From: Xanthobacteraceae bacterium | Lineage (GTDB): Bacteria; Pseudomonadota; Alphaproteobacteria; Rhizobiales; Xanthobacteraceae | DNA: 8,299 nt | Direction of reading: 5' to 3' | NCBI GenBank assembly: GCA_030037185.1 | Contig: JASHRR010000730.1 | Location: 1 to 8,299, forward strand | Part shown: positions 1 to 5,837 of the stretch, piece after piece | Numbering within the stretch: the first letter of the stretch is position 1 | Layout: the number at the start of each line of letters is the position of its first letter | The notes under the pieces: generated by a model | Seen by the model: only the letters and a program-made list of their open reading frames with translations | Told to the model about the DNA's origin: nothing | Database searches by the model: none | Program-made: the position numbers and the translations under genes

Positions 1-357
1 GCCGCTGAAGCTCGTGCACGCCATCTGCGCCATCGCGGCGGTGATCCGGCCATCGCTGTAGTAAGACATCTTCCGGGTGACGCCGCGCTGATTCATCACG
101 CACGTGCCCAGCAACATGGCGCTGGGGCACGACGTTACCGCGGTTCCGCCCGTGGACGTGCAGTCGGACTGCCGGGCTGACAGGGTGGATGGGGAGAAGT
201 TGTCGTACTCCTCGCACGTGTGTTCCCCCTGTCCGATGAAGTGGCAAGAGAAAGACGACGCGCGTTCTGCTGCACGGGTGTGGAAAGAAAACGCGAAGAT
301 CGCAAGGAGCGCGAGCCCGAGAGAGAACGAATGAAGGGAGGCAGATCGCGTTTTCAT
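1..357 (-). CDS. Cysteine-rich secreted protein, 3' end beyond the window
   Basis: An open frame starts with ATG at 355-357 on the minus strand and runs 119 codons to the window edge without a stop, so only the N-terminal part is seen. Residues 1-30 form a signal peptide: basic start MKTR, a hydrophobic stretch around residues 12-24, and small residues near TRAA for cleavage. The mature part has six cysteines in about 80 residues (38, 48, 66, 77, 86, 114), which suggests disulfides in an exported protein. A Shine-Dalgarno AAGGAG lies about 10 bases upstream of the ATG and supports this start. The spacing of cysteines with Gly, Ser and Thr recalls small secreted or lipoprotein families of unknown function, but there is no lipobox cysteine and I do not recognise a named family. 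No function is assigned. Confidence 0.75.
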   Translation of the reverse strand, partial: MKTRSASLHSFSLGLALLAIFAFSFHTRAAERASSFSCHFIGQGEHTCEEYDNFSPSTLSARQSDCTSTGGTAVTSCPSAMLLGTCVMNQRGVTRKMSYYSDGRITAAMAQMACTSFSG

Positions 358-384
358 CGAGGTATTCTCCTTGCATGGCTTACG

Positions 385-403
385 CTGAGTGCGTAGTACT
401 CAG
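385..403. repeat. Short inverted repeat upstream of the secreted protein gene
   Basis: CTGAGT (385-390) and ACTCAG (398-403) are perfect 6-base arms around a 7-base spacer. They lie about 30 bases upstream of the minus-strand start codon at 357. This could be an operator or a leader hairpin, but arms this short also arise by chance. Confidence 0.25.
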
Positions 404-603
404 GCGGCGGACATCTCACTCTGGATTGTAAGAGTTTGCTGTACTACCGTTAGCAGCGACGGCAGCACCATCGCCAGCGACTGCGCAAGCAATAAAGCGA
501 CGCTGGATGAACACCATCAGATTCGTGGCAGGATAATTTTTCATTTGATAGGAGAGCTTCGATTCAAATAACGGCCTGACAGGAAGCCCGCTGATCCGGT
601 TCA

Positions 604-911
604 CTAAAAGATCAGCCAATGTCGTCTTTGGGTCAGACTAGATGGGACGCTGCCTCGTTGGCTCCCGGCCCGCCAGATCGACATGCCGCACGTAACCGCG
701 GCCGACATGAGCCCGCCTGATGCCGCGATGTACGCGCCTTCGAGGAAGATGTGCGGCACATAAGCGTCGCAGAGGCACCATTATAGACCGGCATTCCCGG
801 CCAGAGATGAAACCAGGGATGGCCGAGCTGCGGCTGGAAGCCGAGCCGCCAGGCGGTCCATCGCGTCGCCGCCGAGATGGCGGCGAGCACGATCGGCGTT
901 CGGCGTTTCAA
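604..911 (-). pseudogene. traG: TraG/VirD4-type conjugal coupling protein, N-terminal remnant
   Basis: TraG/VirD4 coupling proteins are inner-membrane ATPases that deliver relaxase-bound DNA to a type IV secretion channel. Two pieces of the family's N-terminal membrane region are visible in different minus-strand frames. The first, about 911-785, contains AWRLGFQPQLGHPWF followed by a PVY motif. The second, about 780-640, contains DAYVPHIFLEGAYIAASGG and ends near SIWRAG, then stops at TAG 604-606. A frameshift near 780-790 joins them, and the family's WWY-type aromatic stretch between them is damaged. The Walker A and B ATPase domains are absent, so perhaps 90 of the usual 600 or more residues remain. 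The family call rests on remembered motif patterns, not an alignment. It is one sign of a past conjugative or integrative element. Confidence 0.72.
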
Positions 912-1098
912 TATCTGCTCTGGAGCGATCGTGCTGTGGCGTACCGTGGCCCCTTATCTGACCTATGGAACTCCCACTGGGGCAACGCCGCCGCGGTAGC
1001 GATGGACCCGAGTGTCTTTGCGGAGTCCGGGAAATGCTTCCGGAACCTCCTCATGCGCCTTGGCGAGCAGCCGGAAATTCGACGTTGGTGTTTGTCAT
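908..1098 (-). other. Two tiny overlapping ORFs upstream of the TraG remnant
   Basis: Two short minus-strand frames follow the gene at 1328-1095 in a chain of stop/start overlaps. The first (1098-1051, 15 residues) starts in an ATGA overlap with the upstream stop. The second (1054-908, 48 residues) starts in another ATGA overlap, and its own stop overlaps a TTG that opens the TraG frame. Such overlaps are typical of translational coupling, but neither product resembles anything I know. They may be pieces of one decayed gene split by frameshifts. Confidence 0.25.
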
Positions 1099-1328
1099 GG
1101 TGAGCGTTCCGGGTCGATTGCGCAGGTGAACTGTTTCTGAATGCCCAGATCCTCCACCGCGATTATCCTGGCGCTCTCGCCTCGATCGGTGACCAGCGTG
1201 TCTGTATCGCGCCATGTGACGACCCTCACTTGGTCCATAGCATCGGGGGCCGGCGGCCAGCCGGCGTTATGAGTGTCACCAATCCTGAACGCCGATGGCA
1301 TGGTAACCTGAAAAGTTTTCATCTGCAT
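1095..1328 (-). CDS. Small hypothetical protein, 77 residues
   Basis: The start ATG at 1326-1328 is preceded by a perfect AGGAGG (1334-1339 on the complement) with a 5-base spacer, the strongest ribosome binding site in the window. A second in-frame ATG lies two codons later. The product is soluble, with no signal peptide or membrane segment, and has one cysteine near residue 69. The centre (residues 32-62) is rich in Val, Ile, Thr and Asp and could form a small beta-rich fold. I do not recognise the family. The gene lies upstream of the TraG remnant in the same direction, so it may be a cargo or accessory gene of the same former element, but nothing in the protein proves this. Its stop overlaps the start of a tiny ORF. 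Confidence 0.5.
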   Translation of the reverse strand: MQMKTFQVTMPSAFRIGDTHNAGWPPAPDAMDQVRVVTWRDTDTLVTDRGESARIIAVEDLGIQKQFTCAIDPERSP

Positions 1329-1340
1329 GGTTTCCTCCTA

Positions 1341-1360
1341 GCCCCTCGCGGGGAAGGGGC
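1341..1360 (-). promoter_or_regulatory. Leader hairpin just upstream of a Shine-Dalgarno
   Basis: GCCCCT (1341-1346) pairs with AGGGGC (1355-1360) around an 8-base loop. On the minus strand the hairpin ends one base before the AGGAGG of the 77-residue gene. It could be a leader structure that affects access to the ribosome binding site. No U-tract follows, so a terminator is unlikely. Confidence 0.35.
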
Positions 1361-1838
1361 GCTTTACGCCCTCGGTTCTGCCCCATATTCACCATTAAAG
1401 CCTATCGCACCGGCCTTGCTGATCATGCCACAACATTGCAATCCGCCGGGCCGCACCCTCGCGCCTGGCCGGCGGATCGAACAGCGCCAGACCGGCGGGC
1501 TTTGTAGCCGTCGCCAAGGAATACCGACCTCGCAGGCTCCCAGCGCGGGCCGCTGGCAAGCCTTTCCCACTCTGGAGCCGATAAGAGCATCGACTGAGGC
1601 GCGCGCTCGCAGAGCACGCGGGCCCCACATCGACGCGCTCCCGCGCGATCTGGTTGCGCAGAGGCTACGTGAGAGCGGACCGATGCCTTCCGCGACATGC
1701 TGGCACGAATTTGCTCCAGGAAGGCGCGCCGCGCTATTAGACCGCCCTCGTTTGGGAGCCGATAGCAAGACACATCCACGTCTGTGGCGCGGCCCGGCTT
1801 CGCACGATGGATGATGCGCACGCTCCTATCTCTGGCGG
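1361..1838. other. GC-rich stretch without a convincing gene
   Basis: Several long frames are open on both strands here, but they overlap one another antisense. Their products are rich in Arg, Ala, Pro and Gly, as expected from GC-rich DNA with few stops. None shows a clear ribosome binding site, a signal peptide or a family motif I recognise. The minus frame running down from 1821 has a modest third-position GC preference between about 1735 and 1480 and could be the trace of a lost gene. I assign nothing here. Confidence 0.4.
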
Positions 1839-1852
1839 TTGATAGATATCAA
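1839..1852. promoter_or_regulatory. FixK/FNR-type binding site 1
   Basis: TTGATAGATATCAA is a perfect match to TTGAT-N4-ATCAA, the site bound by FNR, Anr and rhizobial FixK. Its centre is at 1845.5. In a class II promoter the regulator sits at -41.5, which predicts transcription from about 1887 and a leader of about 37 bases to the ATG at 1924. A weak AT-rich -10 candidate lies around 1873-1880. The geometry fits activation of the small secreted protein gene. The site is symmetric and could also act leftward, but no good gene lies there. Confidence 0.75.
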
Positions 1853-1923
1853 TTCGTGTTCCTCCGATTGCAGATAACAAATAGCAGGCCGAGAGGCCCG
1901 AACAAAATAAGGGAGACTTTACT

Positions 1924-2157
1924 ATGAGGATTTCCACTGTTGCAATTCTCGCGGCGATTGCTGTTGCGGTAAGCGGTCCCGCGTTGGCTCAGAAGAGAGC
2001 ATCCCGCCTCGAGAGGTTTGAGCAATGCGAGTCACAAGCTATCGCGCTGGGGATGCCGCACGGACAAGCAGGCCATGCGGAATTTGTGCGCGAATGCATG
2101 GGGGGAAGGCCTGGCAACACCAATGCGCTAGGGGCCGGGTCAAGACCCCCGCGCTGA
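1924..2157 (+). CDS. Small secreted protein with two conserved-looking cysteines
   Basis: The gene encodes 77 residues with a clean signal peptide (hydrophobic residues 7-21, cleavage after Ala-Leu-Ala at residue 22), giving a mature protein of about 55 residues. The mature part has two cysteines (35 and 58) in the setting RFEQCESQAIALG and FVRECMGGRP, which resembles small periplasmic proteins common in Bradyrhizobium. PsiF-like proteins have a loosely similar two-cysteine layout, but I do not claim that family. The start is supported by GGGAG about 8 bases upstream. A perfect FixK/FNR-type box lies 71 bases upstream at a spacing suited to activation, so low-oxygen expression is likely. It is intact among many broken genes. 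The function is unknown. Confidence 0.8.
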   Translation: MRISTVAILAAIAVAVSGPALAQKRASRLERFEQCESQAIALGMPHGQAGHAEFVRECMGGRPGNTNALGAGSRPPR

Positions 2158-2304
2158 TTGCGATTTTTTGCGGGCACGCACCCCACATCCAAACCGGCCG
2201 GGGCCACAGCACAAGGCCGTTAGCGATTGAATCGTCGGGGGCCCCGCTCTGGCGTTAGGTTTTCGAACTTGTCAATTTTTGTGGGCTGGTTGCGGGAAGG
2301 TTCT

Positions 2305-2333
2305 GGCTCCGCTTCGGCGGAGCTGTTTTCTTT
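2305..2333 (+). terminator. Rho-independent terminator
   Basis: GCTCCGC (2306-2312), the stable loop TTCG, and GCGGAGC (2317-2323) form a perfect 7-base-pair GC-rich stem that G-U pairs can extend. It is followed by TGTTTTCTTT. This is a classic intrinsic terminator pointing rightward. It lies about 150 bases past the stop of the small secreted protein gene and is the most likely end of that transcript. Confidence 0.75.
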
Positions 2334-2561
2334 GTGGGCACCTCCGCACCCCTGCACCCGGCCATAGCGCTCTCGACGACCAGCTAGCGACGCGTATTCG
2401 CGTGATCACTTCACCGGGTGCGATAACAGCGATCAGTGAGAACCAGATTAATTGCGCGTAGCTATTCTCGGCTACCCAAAAGGCGTTCGAGCATCCACGG
2501 CCAAAGCCGAAGGCGGATTACGGTTCGATAACGATATTCCGAAACGTAAGCGGAGCCGACC

Positions 2562-2927
2562 ATGACCGACGACTACCACTTCGGTGAACCCATGGAGTTC
2601 AGCCACGAGCGCAAGGAGCGAATGCGGCTAAGGCGAGAACGTAGGGAGGCAGCGAAGCGCTACCATCACAACCGGCGGATAAGGGAAGGGGTGCTGGGGA
2701 TCATCTCGCTGGCGCTCGCTGCTGTGCCGATCTGGTACGGGTTCGGGCGCACGGACATGATCGCTTGGTACGCTGGCCTGATCATCATGGTCCGGCTTGA
2801 GTGGATGCACATGCACATCCGAGCTCTGCAAGTCCATGTCGCCTGGATACACGACGAGATCGATCGATTAACCGGAAAGGAGGGCGGCGGCGGACACATG
2901 CTGGACGAGTATAGCGCGGGACCGTGA
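2562..2927 (+). CDS. Small two-helix membrane protein, unknown function
   Basis: The product has 121 residues. Residues 12-42 are very basic and rich in Arg, Lys and His (a run of Glu-Arg-Lys-Glu-Arg type), probably cytoplasmic. Two hydrophobic segments follow at about residues 43-61 and 65-78, joined by a short turn, so both ends are likely on the same side of the membrane. The C-terminal part is amphipathic, with several His and Trp (WMHMH, VAWIHDEI), then a Gly-rich tail. GGAG lies 6 bases before the ATG. An in-frame ATG at residue 11 is an alternative start. The gene stands alone: the nearest upstream element is the terminator near 2330 and nothing clear follows. I do not recognise the family. 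Confidence 0.65.
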   Translation: MTDDYHFGEPMEFSHERKERMRLRRERREAAKRYHHNRRIREGVLGIISLALAAVPIWYGFGRTDMIAWYAGLIIMVRLEWMHMHIRALQVHVAWIHDEIDRLTGKEGGGGHMLDEYSAGP

Positions 2928-3443
2928 AAACATGGGCCCAGCACTAATCGGAGCGGCGGGGATGGTAAGATGGGCCCCCGAAATACTGGATAGCGCGAGC
3001 GGGTATTGAAACGCGGTTTTCAGCGCATGGTACACTGGTGCGCTGGCGCTCCCCAGGACATCGTCGCCCTGCAGACCGAGATTTGTGACAACCCGGAGAT
3101 AGGAGGCCCGACGGCGGATTCAAAGCCTGGCTAAGGACCGCCGGCCGCATAAAAACTGAAGCGATGACACTACTCCCCTGCTATATTCACCCAAGGTCCT
3201 GCAACGAACAGACAAATGGCTGTCTTCCCCACGCCAGTTATTGATCATGTTTTGTCGATCGATCGGCCAGCCTCGCAGTCTCACTTCCCGCTTCCTCGTT
3301 CGAGCGGTTCGGAGGTTTCGTGTTTGCGCGCCAGAGCCGAATTTCACTAGATGAAGTGCAGCGTCAAGCTAGGGAGCAAGCGGCTAGCCGCTCTAGCCGA
3401 TTTTCACTTCTTCAGCTCTTCATCCGGCCACGTGACTTGAGTA
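2928..3443. other. Intergenic stretch without a convincing gene
   Basis: Only short overlapping frames are present and none has a good ribosome binding site with a recognisable product. A 25-codon frame starts at 2932, just after the upstream stop, and a 35-codon frame starts near 3027; both are too short to judge. The stretch also holds a palindrome near 3379. It may be the scar of past insertions or deletions. Confidence 0.4.
3379..3404 (+). terminator. Palindromic hairpin, possible weak terminator
   Basis: AGCGGCTAGCCGCT (3379-3392) is a perfect 14-base palindrome. It overlaps an alternative hairpin with CGGCTAG (3381-3387), loop CCGCT and CTAGCCG (3393-3399), followed by ATTTTC. The second form looks like a weak rightward terminator. 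It also lies about 45 bases past the stop of the minus-strand gene at 3444, but in that direction there is no U-tract. Confidence 0.35.
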
Positions 3444-3821
3444 CTACGAAGGAACACAAGTCAATTCCCAAACAGTGTTCACCGGTATCCCGGCAATCAA
3501 CCTTGTTTCGCCAGTTACTCTGTCAATGTATCCATGGAAATCTGTAGGTACCTTCATATTGTCAAATGTATAAGTTCCACTGCCCCTTATTGTTATCGTT
3601 TTATCAGTAAGCTGCTCGATCGGTACCTCCATGTTATCATTCCACTTTATCCATTGATCAGAAATTACTAGAGAAATATTAGTAACTGGAAACGTAGATG
3701 TTACAGCAAAGGTCGATAGCGTCTGAATCCCGTTACAAAGGAACTTAACTTCAGTCGCTCTGGCATTTACTGTTGTGATGATGAGGAAGGTTAACGCTCC
3801 TAGCACGATCAGTCTAACCAT
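3444..3821 (-). CDS. AT-rich secreted protein with two cysteines
   Basis: The product has 125 residues. Residues 1-22 are a signal peptide (hydrophobic core LIVLGALTFLIITTV, cleavage near NARA). The mature part carries two cysteines, one near each end (29 and 122), likely a disulfide, and alternates Thr, Ile and Val as in a beta-rich fold. A RVTGETRL segment followed by a C-terminal Cys resembles a group of small exported proteins in Bradyrhizobium; this is a weak recollection, with no known function. AGGAG lies about 10 bases upstream of the ATG at 3821. The gene is clearly more AT-rich than its surroundings, which suggests separate acquisition. An 8-base inverted repeat lies about 37 bases upstream of the start and may be an operator. 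Confidence 0.72.
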   Translation of the reverse strand: MVRLIVLGALTFLIITTVNARATEVKFLCNGIQTLSTFAVTSTFPVTNISLVISDQWIKWNDNMEVPIEQLTDKTITIRGSGTYTFDNMKVPTDFHGYIDRVTGETRLIAGIPVNTVWELTCVPS

Positions 3822-3857
3822 AGCGAGCTTGCTCCTGTCTTCTGACTTCCTTCGTTA

Positions 3858-3881
3858 CCTTTCGAGATCAAGATCGAAAGG
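3858..3881. promoter_or_regulatory. Inverted repeat upstream of the AT-rich secreted gene, candidate operator
   Basis: CCTTTCGA (3858-3865) and TCGAAAGG (3874-3881) are perfect 8-base arms around an 8-base spacer. The repeat lies 37-60 bases upstream of the minus-strand start codon at 3821, in the expected promoter or leader position. A TTGAT half-site falls inside on the minus strand, but the full FixK-type box is absent. A dimeric regulator site or a leader hairpin are both possible. Confidence 0.4.
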
Positions 3882-3905
3882 CGAGGTTGCGAACATTGCT
3901 ACATT

Positions 3906-4658
3906 TTAACATAAACGCATCGACCGGGGCACCAACTCGCCAGTGTTGATAACAACAGCATCTTCCGTTCGGACATCGGCGAACAAGAGTTCGACGGGGG
4001 CTTCTCACGCTCGACTCCAAACGAAATGCGGATGCCGTAAAGCAGATGCTCGAGCACTACCGCGCAGCGGCGCTTGACGGTTTGCACGATATAGCCGGCG
4101 CTCGCCATCATTGTATCGATCACGAGCGCCGTGACATATCTGCCGAGCATCGCACCGAGGGAAACACGGGCCGCATCGAGGACCTACACCGTGCCTCCCC
4201 TTGGTGACCGGCGGATGAGCGCTGCGGAAACCGCGTGGTGAAATGGCCACCCAGGTCAAAAGGCGAGTAAACGATGCCGGGATTAATGCGAGCGACAGCA
4301 GACATATTAAAGGTAAACCAAGAGGCGCGATGCTGGGCTCTTCATCACTGCAGGCTCGATGAAGCCTCAAATCATGCGGCGTGATGGCCGAAAGTTTTTG
4401 CAGTATCGCGCAGCTGGCCGCAGATGCTCCATCGTATTCGATGATTGCGGACCGGGCGCCGGCGCCGCCGCGGACCGACGTGAGGCCGGCTAAATCGCTG
4501 ATCAAGTGAGCGAACTGCTCCAAGTCAAGATGCGGACACTTCAGCAGCGCTATTTTGACCCGCAGTCGCCTTGGCAGTTCATGAACGATCACAGGTCCGC
4601 ACTCACGGCTCTCCGATGCTGCCGTCAAGTTTTCGAGATGATGCACGATCCAACTCAT
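3906..4658 (-). pseudogene. Heavy-metal P-type ATPase, truncated and frameshifted N-terminal part
   Basis: Such ATPases pump metal ions across the inner membrane. From ATG 4656-4658 the frame carries an HMA-like fold without the usual CxxC: VIVHELPRRLRVKI (about residues 23-36), then GLTSVR and a segment ending AIIEYDG (about 70-77). A hydrophobic segment follows near residues 106-125. The frame then breaks: a second minus-strand frame holds VSLGAMLGRYVTALVIDTMM and TVKRRCAVVLEHLL (about 4180-4050). The first frame resumes with LRHPHFVW, meets TGA at 4005-4007, and continues as EAPVELLFADV and VVINTGELVP, part of the actuator domain. It ends at TAA 3906-3908. The phosphorylation motif DKTGT and the ATP-binding domain are missing, so it cannot work as a pump. 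The family call is firm; the metal is not known. Confidence 0.8.
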
Positions 4659-4869
4659 GTCGCGTAGTCGGGCTTGATGTTGGCCTCGGTACCCCGTTAA
4701 CGTTCCCTGGTCTCTTTCGATCCGCTCTGGGTGCCGTGTTAGATTTCGTCGATTGCCCAGGAGGGTGATCAGCCGGCCTCGCTCTCCGCAAGAATGGCGT
4801 GGCGGACCAGCGCCTCTGACTAATCCCGCAAGTTTGCAGACATTTCGGGTGAGTGGCGTCGCAGCCGCA
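4659..4869. other. Region between the ATPase remnant and FixK-type box 2
   Basis: The ATPase frame stays open upstream as far as 4919, but this part has no resemblance to the family and runs through the FixK-type box, so it is probably not coding. The box would predict a leftward transcript from about 4835, leaving about 177 bases of leader or a lost small gene. I see no convincing product in any frame. Confidence 0.4.
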
Positions 4870-4883
4870 TTGATCGATATCAA
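4870..4883. promoter_or_regulatory. FixK/FNR-type binding site 2
   Basis: TTGATCGATATCAA matches TTGAT-N4-ATCAA perfectly. The centre is at 4876.5. Class II activation would start a leftward transcript near 4835, toward the P-type ATPase remnant, or a rightward one near 4918, toward the decayed region up to 5600. No strong -10 hexamer decides the direction. P-type ATPases are known members of FixK/FNR regulons, which favours leftward. Confidence 0.7.
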
Positions 4884-5174
4884 CCAGCGCGGCGTCGCGC
4901 CGATTTCTAGTCGGCGCACGAGATCAACCAGCCCCTAACGGCGGCTGCCAACTATACCCAGGGGGCTGCGGCGTCGATCTTGTCGGCCGTGCCCCCCGCG
5001 CGCGAGGGCACCGCGACCGGCTCGATCGACAACACTGACCTGGACCGAGCGGGCCGGCCCCCCGGTCTCCGCCGAAGGAATCGCGGGGCGCGCCGTAGGT
5101 GGTGGGGTCGAACTTCATTTCGCGCCCTCGGGCGTGGCCTGGCATTTGATCTGCCCAGCAGCCAACGCGCTGGA

Positions 5175-5190
5175 GCGACGCAAGCGTCGC
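5175..5190. repeat. Short perfect inverted repeat
   Basis: GCGACGC (5175-5181) and GCGTCGC (5184-5190) are separated by AA. It lies inside the decayed region, with no U-tract, and could be chance in GC-rich DNA. Confidence 0.3.
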
Positions 5191-5453
5191 GCTCGCCCGC
5201 AAGCGGCGCGACAATGAGCGGCCGGCCGAGCATCCAACCGACCGTGCAGCGTCCGCCCGTGGCCACCGTGAGCAGGTTCGCGAACATCATGGCGAGCAGG
5301 GCGAGCCTCAGCCAGAGGAACAGGCGCACCTAAGCGATGGAGGCAACCCTGCTTCGTCGGCACTCGCGCATAAACTCTCCTGGCCAATGAAACGCTCGGG
5401 CGACGAGGGCTCGGCCGGCTTCGAAGAGGGCCGGCCGCCGACACGCTCGCCGA

Positions 5454-5481
5454 TGCCGAGGAGCCGCTCGGCTCCTCGGCA
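5454..5481. repeat. Perfect 13-base inverted repeat
   Basis: TGCCGAGGAGCCG (5454-5466) and CGGCTCCTCGGCA (5469-5481) are perfect arms separated by only two bases. It would form a very stable hairpin or cruciform. No run of T follows on either strand, so it is not a standard intrinsic terminator. It falls inside the decayed region. It may be a protein-binding site, the end of a lost element, or simply coding sequence that happens to be palindromic. Confidence 0.6.
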
Positions 5482-5758
5482 CGTTCGCAGTTCGCGAGGA
5501 CACGGGAGCACTTCACCGATGACGAAGTCGCCTGGCTCGGCACGGTAATCAACTTCCTCGTTTCGTGCCGTCAACTGGTTGGACTGAGCCATCCGCAGAA
5601 CGTCGCCCGGGACCCAACTCTACGGCCTCTTGAGCCAGCACGATGTGACACGAGGGGGCCTGACATCCGGCCTTTTCGGCGAGGCAGAGCGACGGCGCCG
5701 CCGCCACGCGCCCGCCTGACATCGGCTGGCCGGCGGCCTGGACCGATCGTGGCTGCAG

Positions 5759-5772
5759 TTGATGCACATCAA
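5759..5772. promoter_or_regulatory. FixK/FNR-type binding site 3
   Basis: TTGATGCACATCAA is a perfect TTGAT-N4-ATCAA box. The centre at 5765.5 predicts a rightward start near 5807 and a leader of about 31 bases before the desulfurase start at 5838. This spacing is just what a class II FNR/FixK promoter needs and nearly matches box 1. No good -10 hexamer is seen, in keeping with dependence on an activator or with decay. Confidence 0.75.
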
Positions 5773-5837
5773 TCGGATGGCTGGGAGTTCGTGCAGGATG
5801 TGCCGCCATCTCGCAGGATCAATGAGAATCTGGCGTC

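Larger units (their letters stand above)
4884..5640. other. Scrambled GC-rich region with coding-like fragments on both strands
   Basis: No intact gene is visible. Three minus-strand fragments show a strong third-position GC preference. One starts at GTG 5327-5329 and has a hydrophobic N-terminus (LFLWLRLALLAMMFANLLTV) that looks like a signal or membrane segment. One begins MKFDPTTYGAPRDSFGGDRG near 5128. One ends VPSRAGGTADKIDAAAPWV at a TAG near 4952. They lie in order but in different frames, as if from one or two frameshifted genes. On the plus strand, frames around 5390-5640 also look coding: KRSGDEGSAGFEEG, then in another frame HFTDDEVAWLGTVINFLV, which faintly recalls the end of carboxymuconolactone decarboxylase/AhpD-like proteins. 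I cannot assign any of these with confidence. Confidence 0.4.

Noticed and set aside
388..603. Minus-strand frames below the TraG remnant, one hydrophobic near its end
   Set aside because: The frames are short, without a start signal or family motif. They could be a fragment of a lost gene but cannot be supported.
720..1103. 127-codon plus-strand ORF
   Set aside because: Its first half is antisense to the recognisable TraG remnant and it has no convincing ribosome binding site. The second half looks protein-like but matches nothing I know.
1701..1715. TGGCAC...TTGC resembling a sigma-54 (-24/-12) promoter
   Set aside because: The GG and GC dinucleotides are 9 bases apart and the sigma-54 site needs 10. 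No NifA-type TGT-N10-ACA site was seen nearby.
1230..1821. Long overlapping ORFs on both strands
   Set aside because: They are open because GC-rich DNA has few stops. Their products are Arg/Ala/Pro rich with no recognisable motif and no clear ribosome binding site.
386..3448. Shared 11-base string TGAGTACTACG near 393 (minus) and 3438 (plus)
   Set aside because: A single short match in different contexts, one next to a start and one at a stop, with no flanking similarity, is probably chance.
3862..3880. TTGAT half-site as a fourth FixK-type box
   Set aside because: Only one arm is present on the minus strand; the partner ATCAA at the right spacing is missing.
4659..4919. Upstream extension of the P-type ATPase frame to 4919
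   Set aside because: The extension has no family resemblance and would cover the FixK-type box. The ATG at 4658, just before the HMA-like domain, is a better start.
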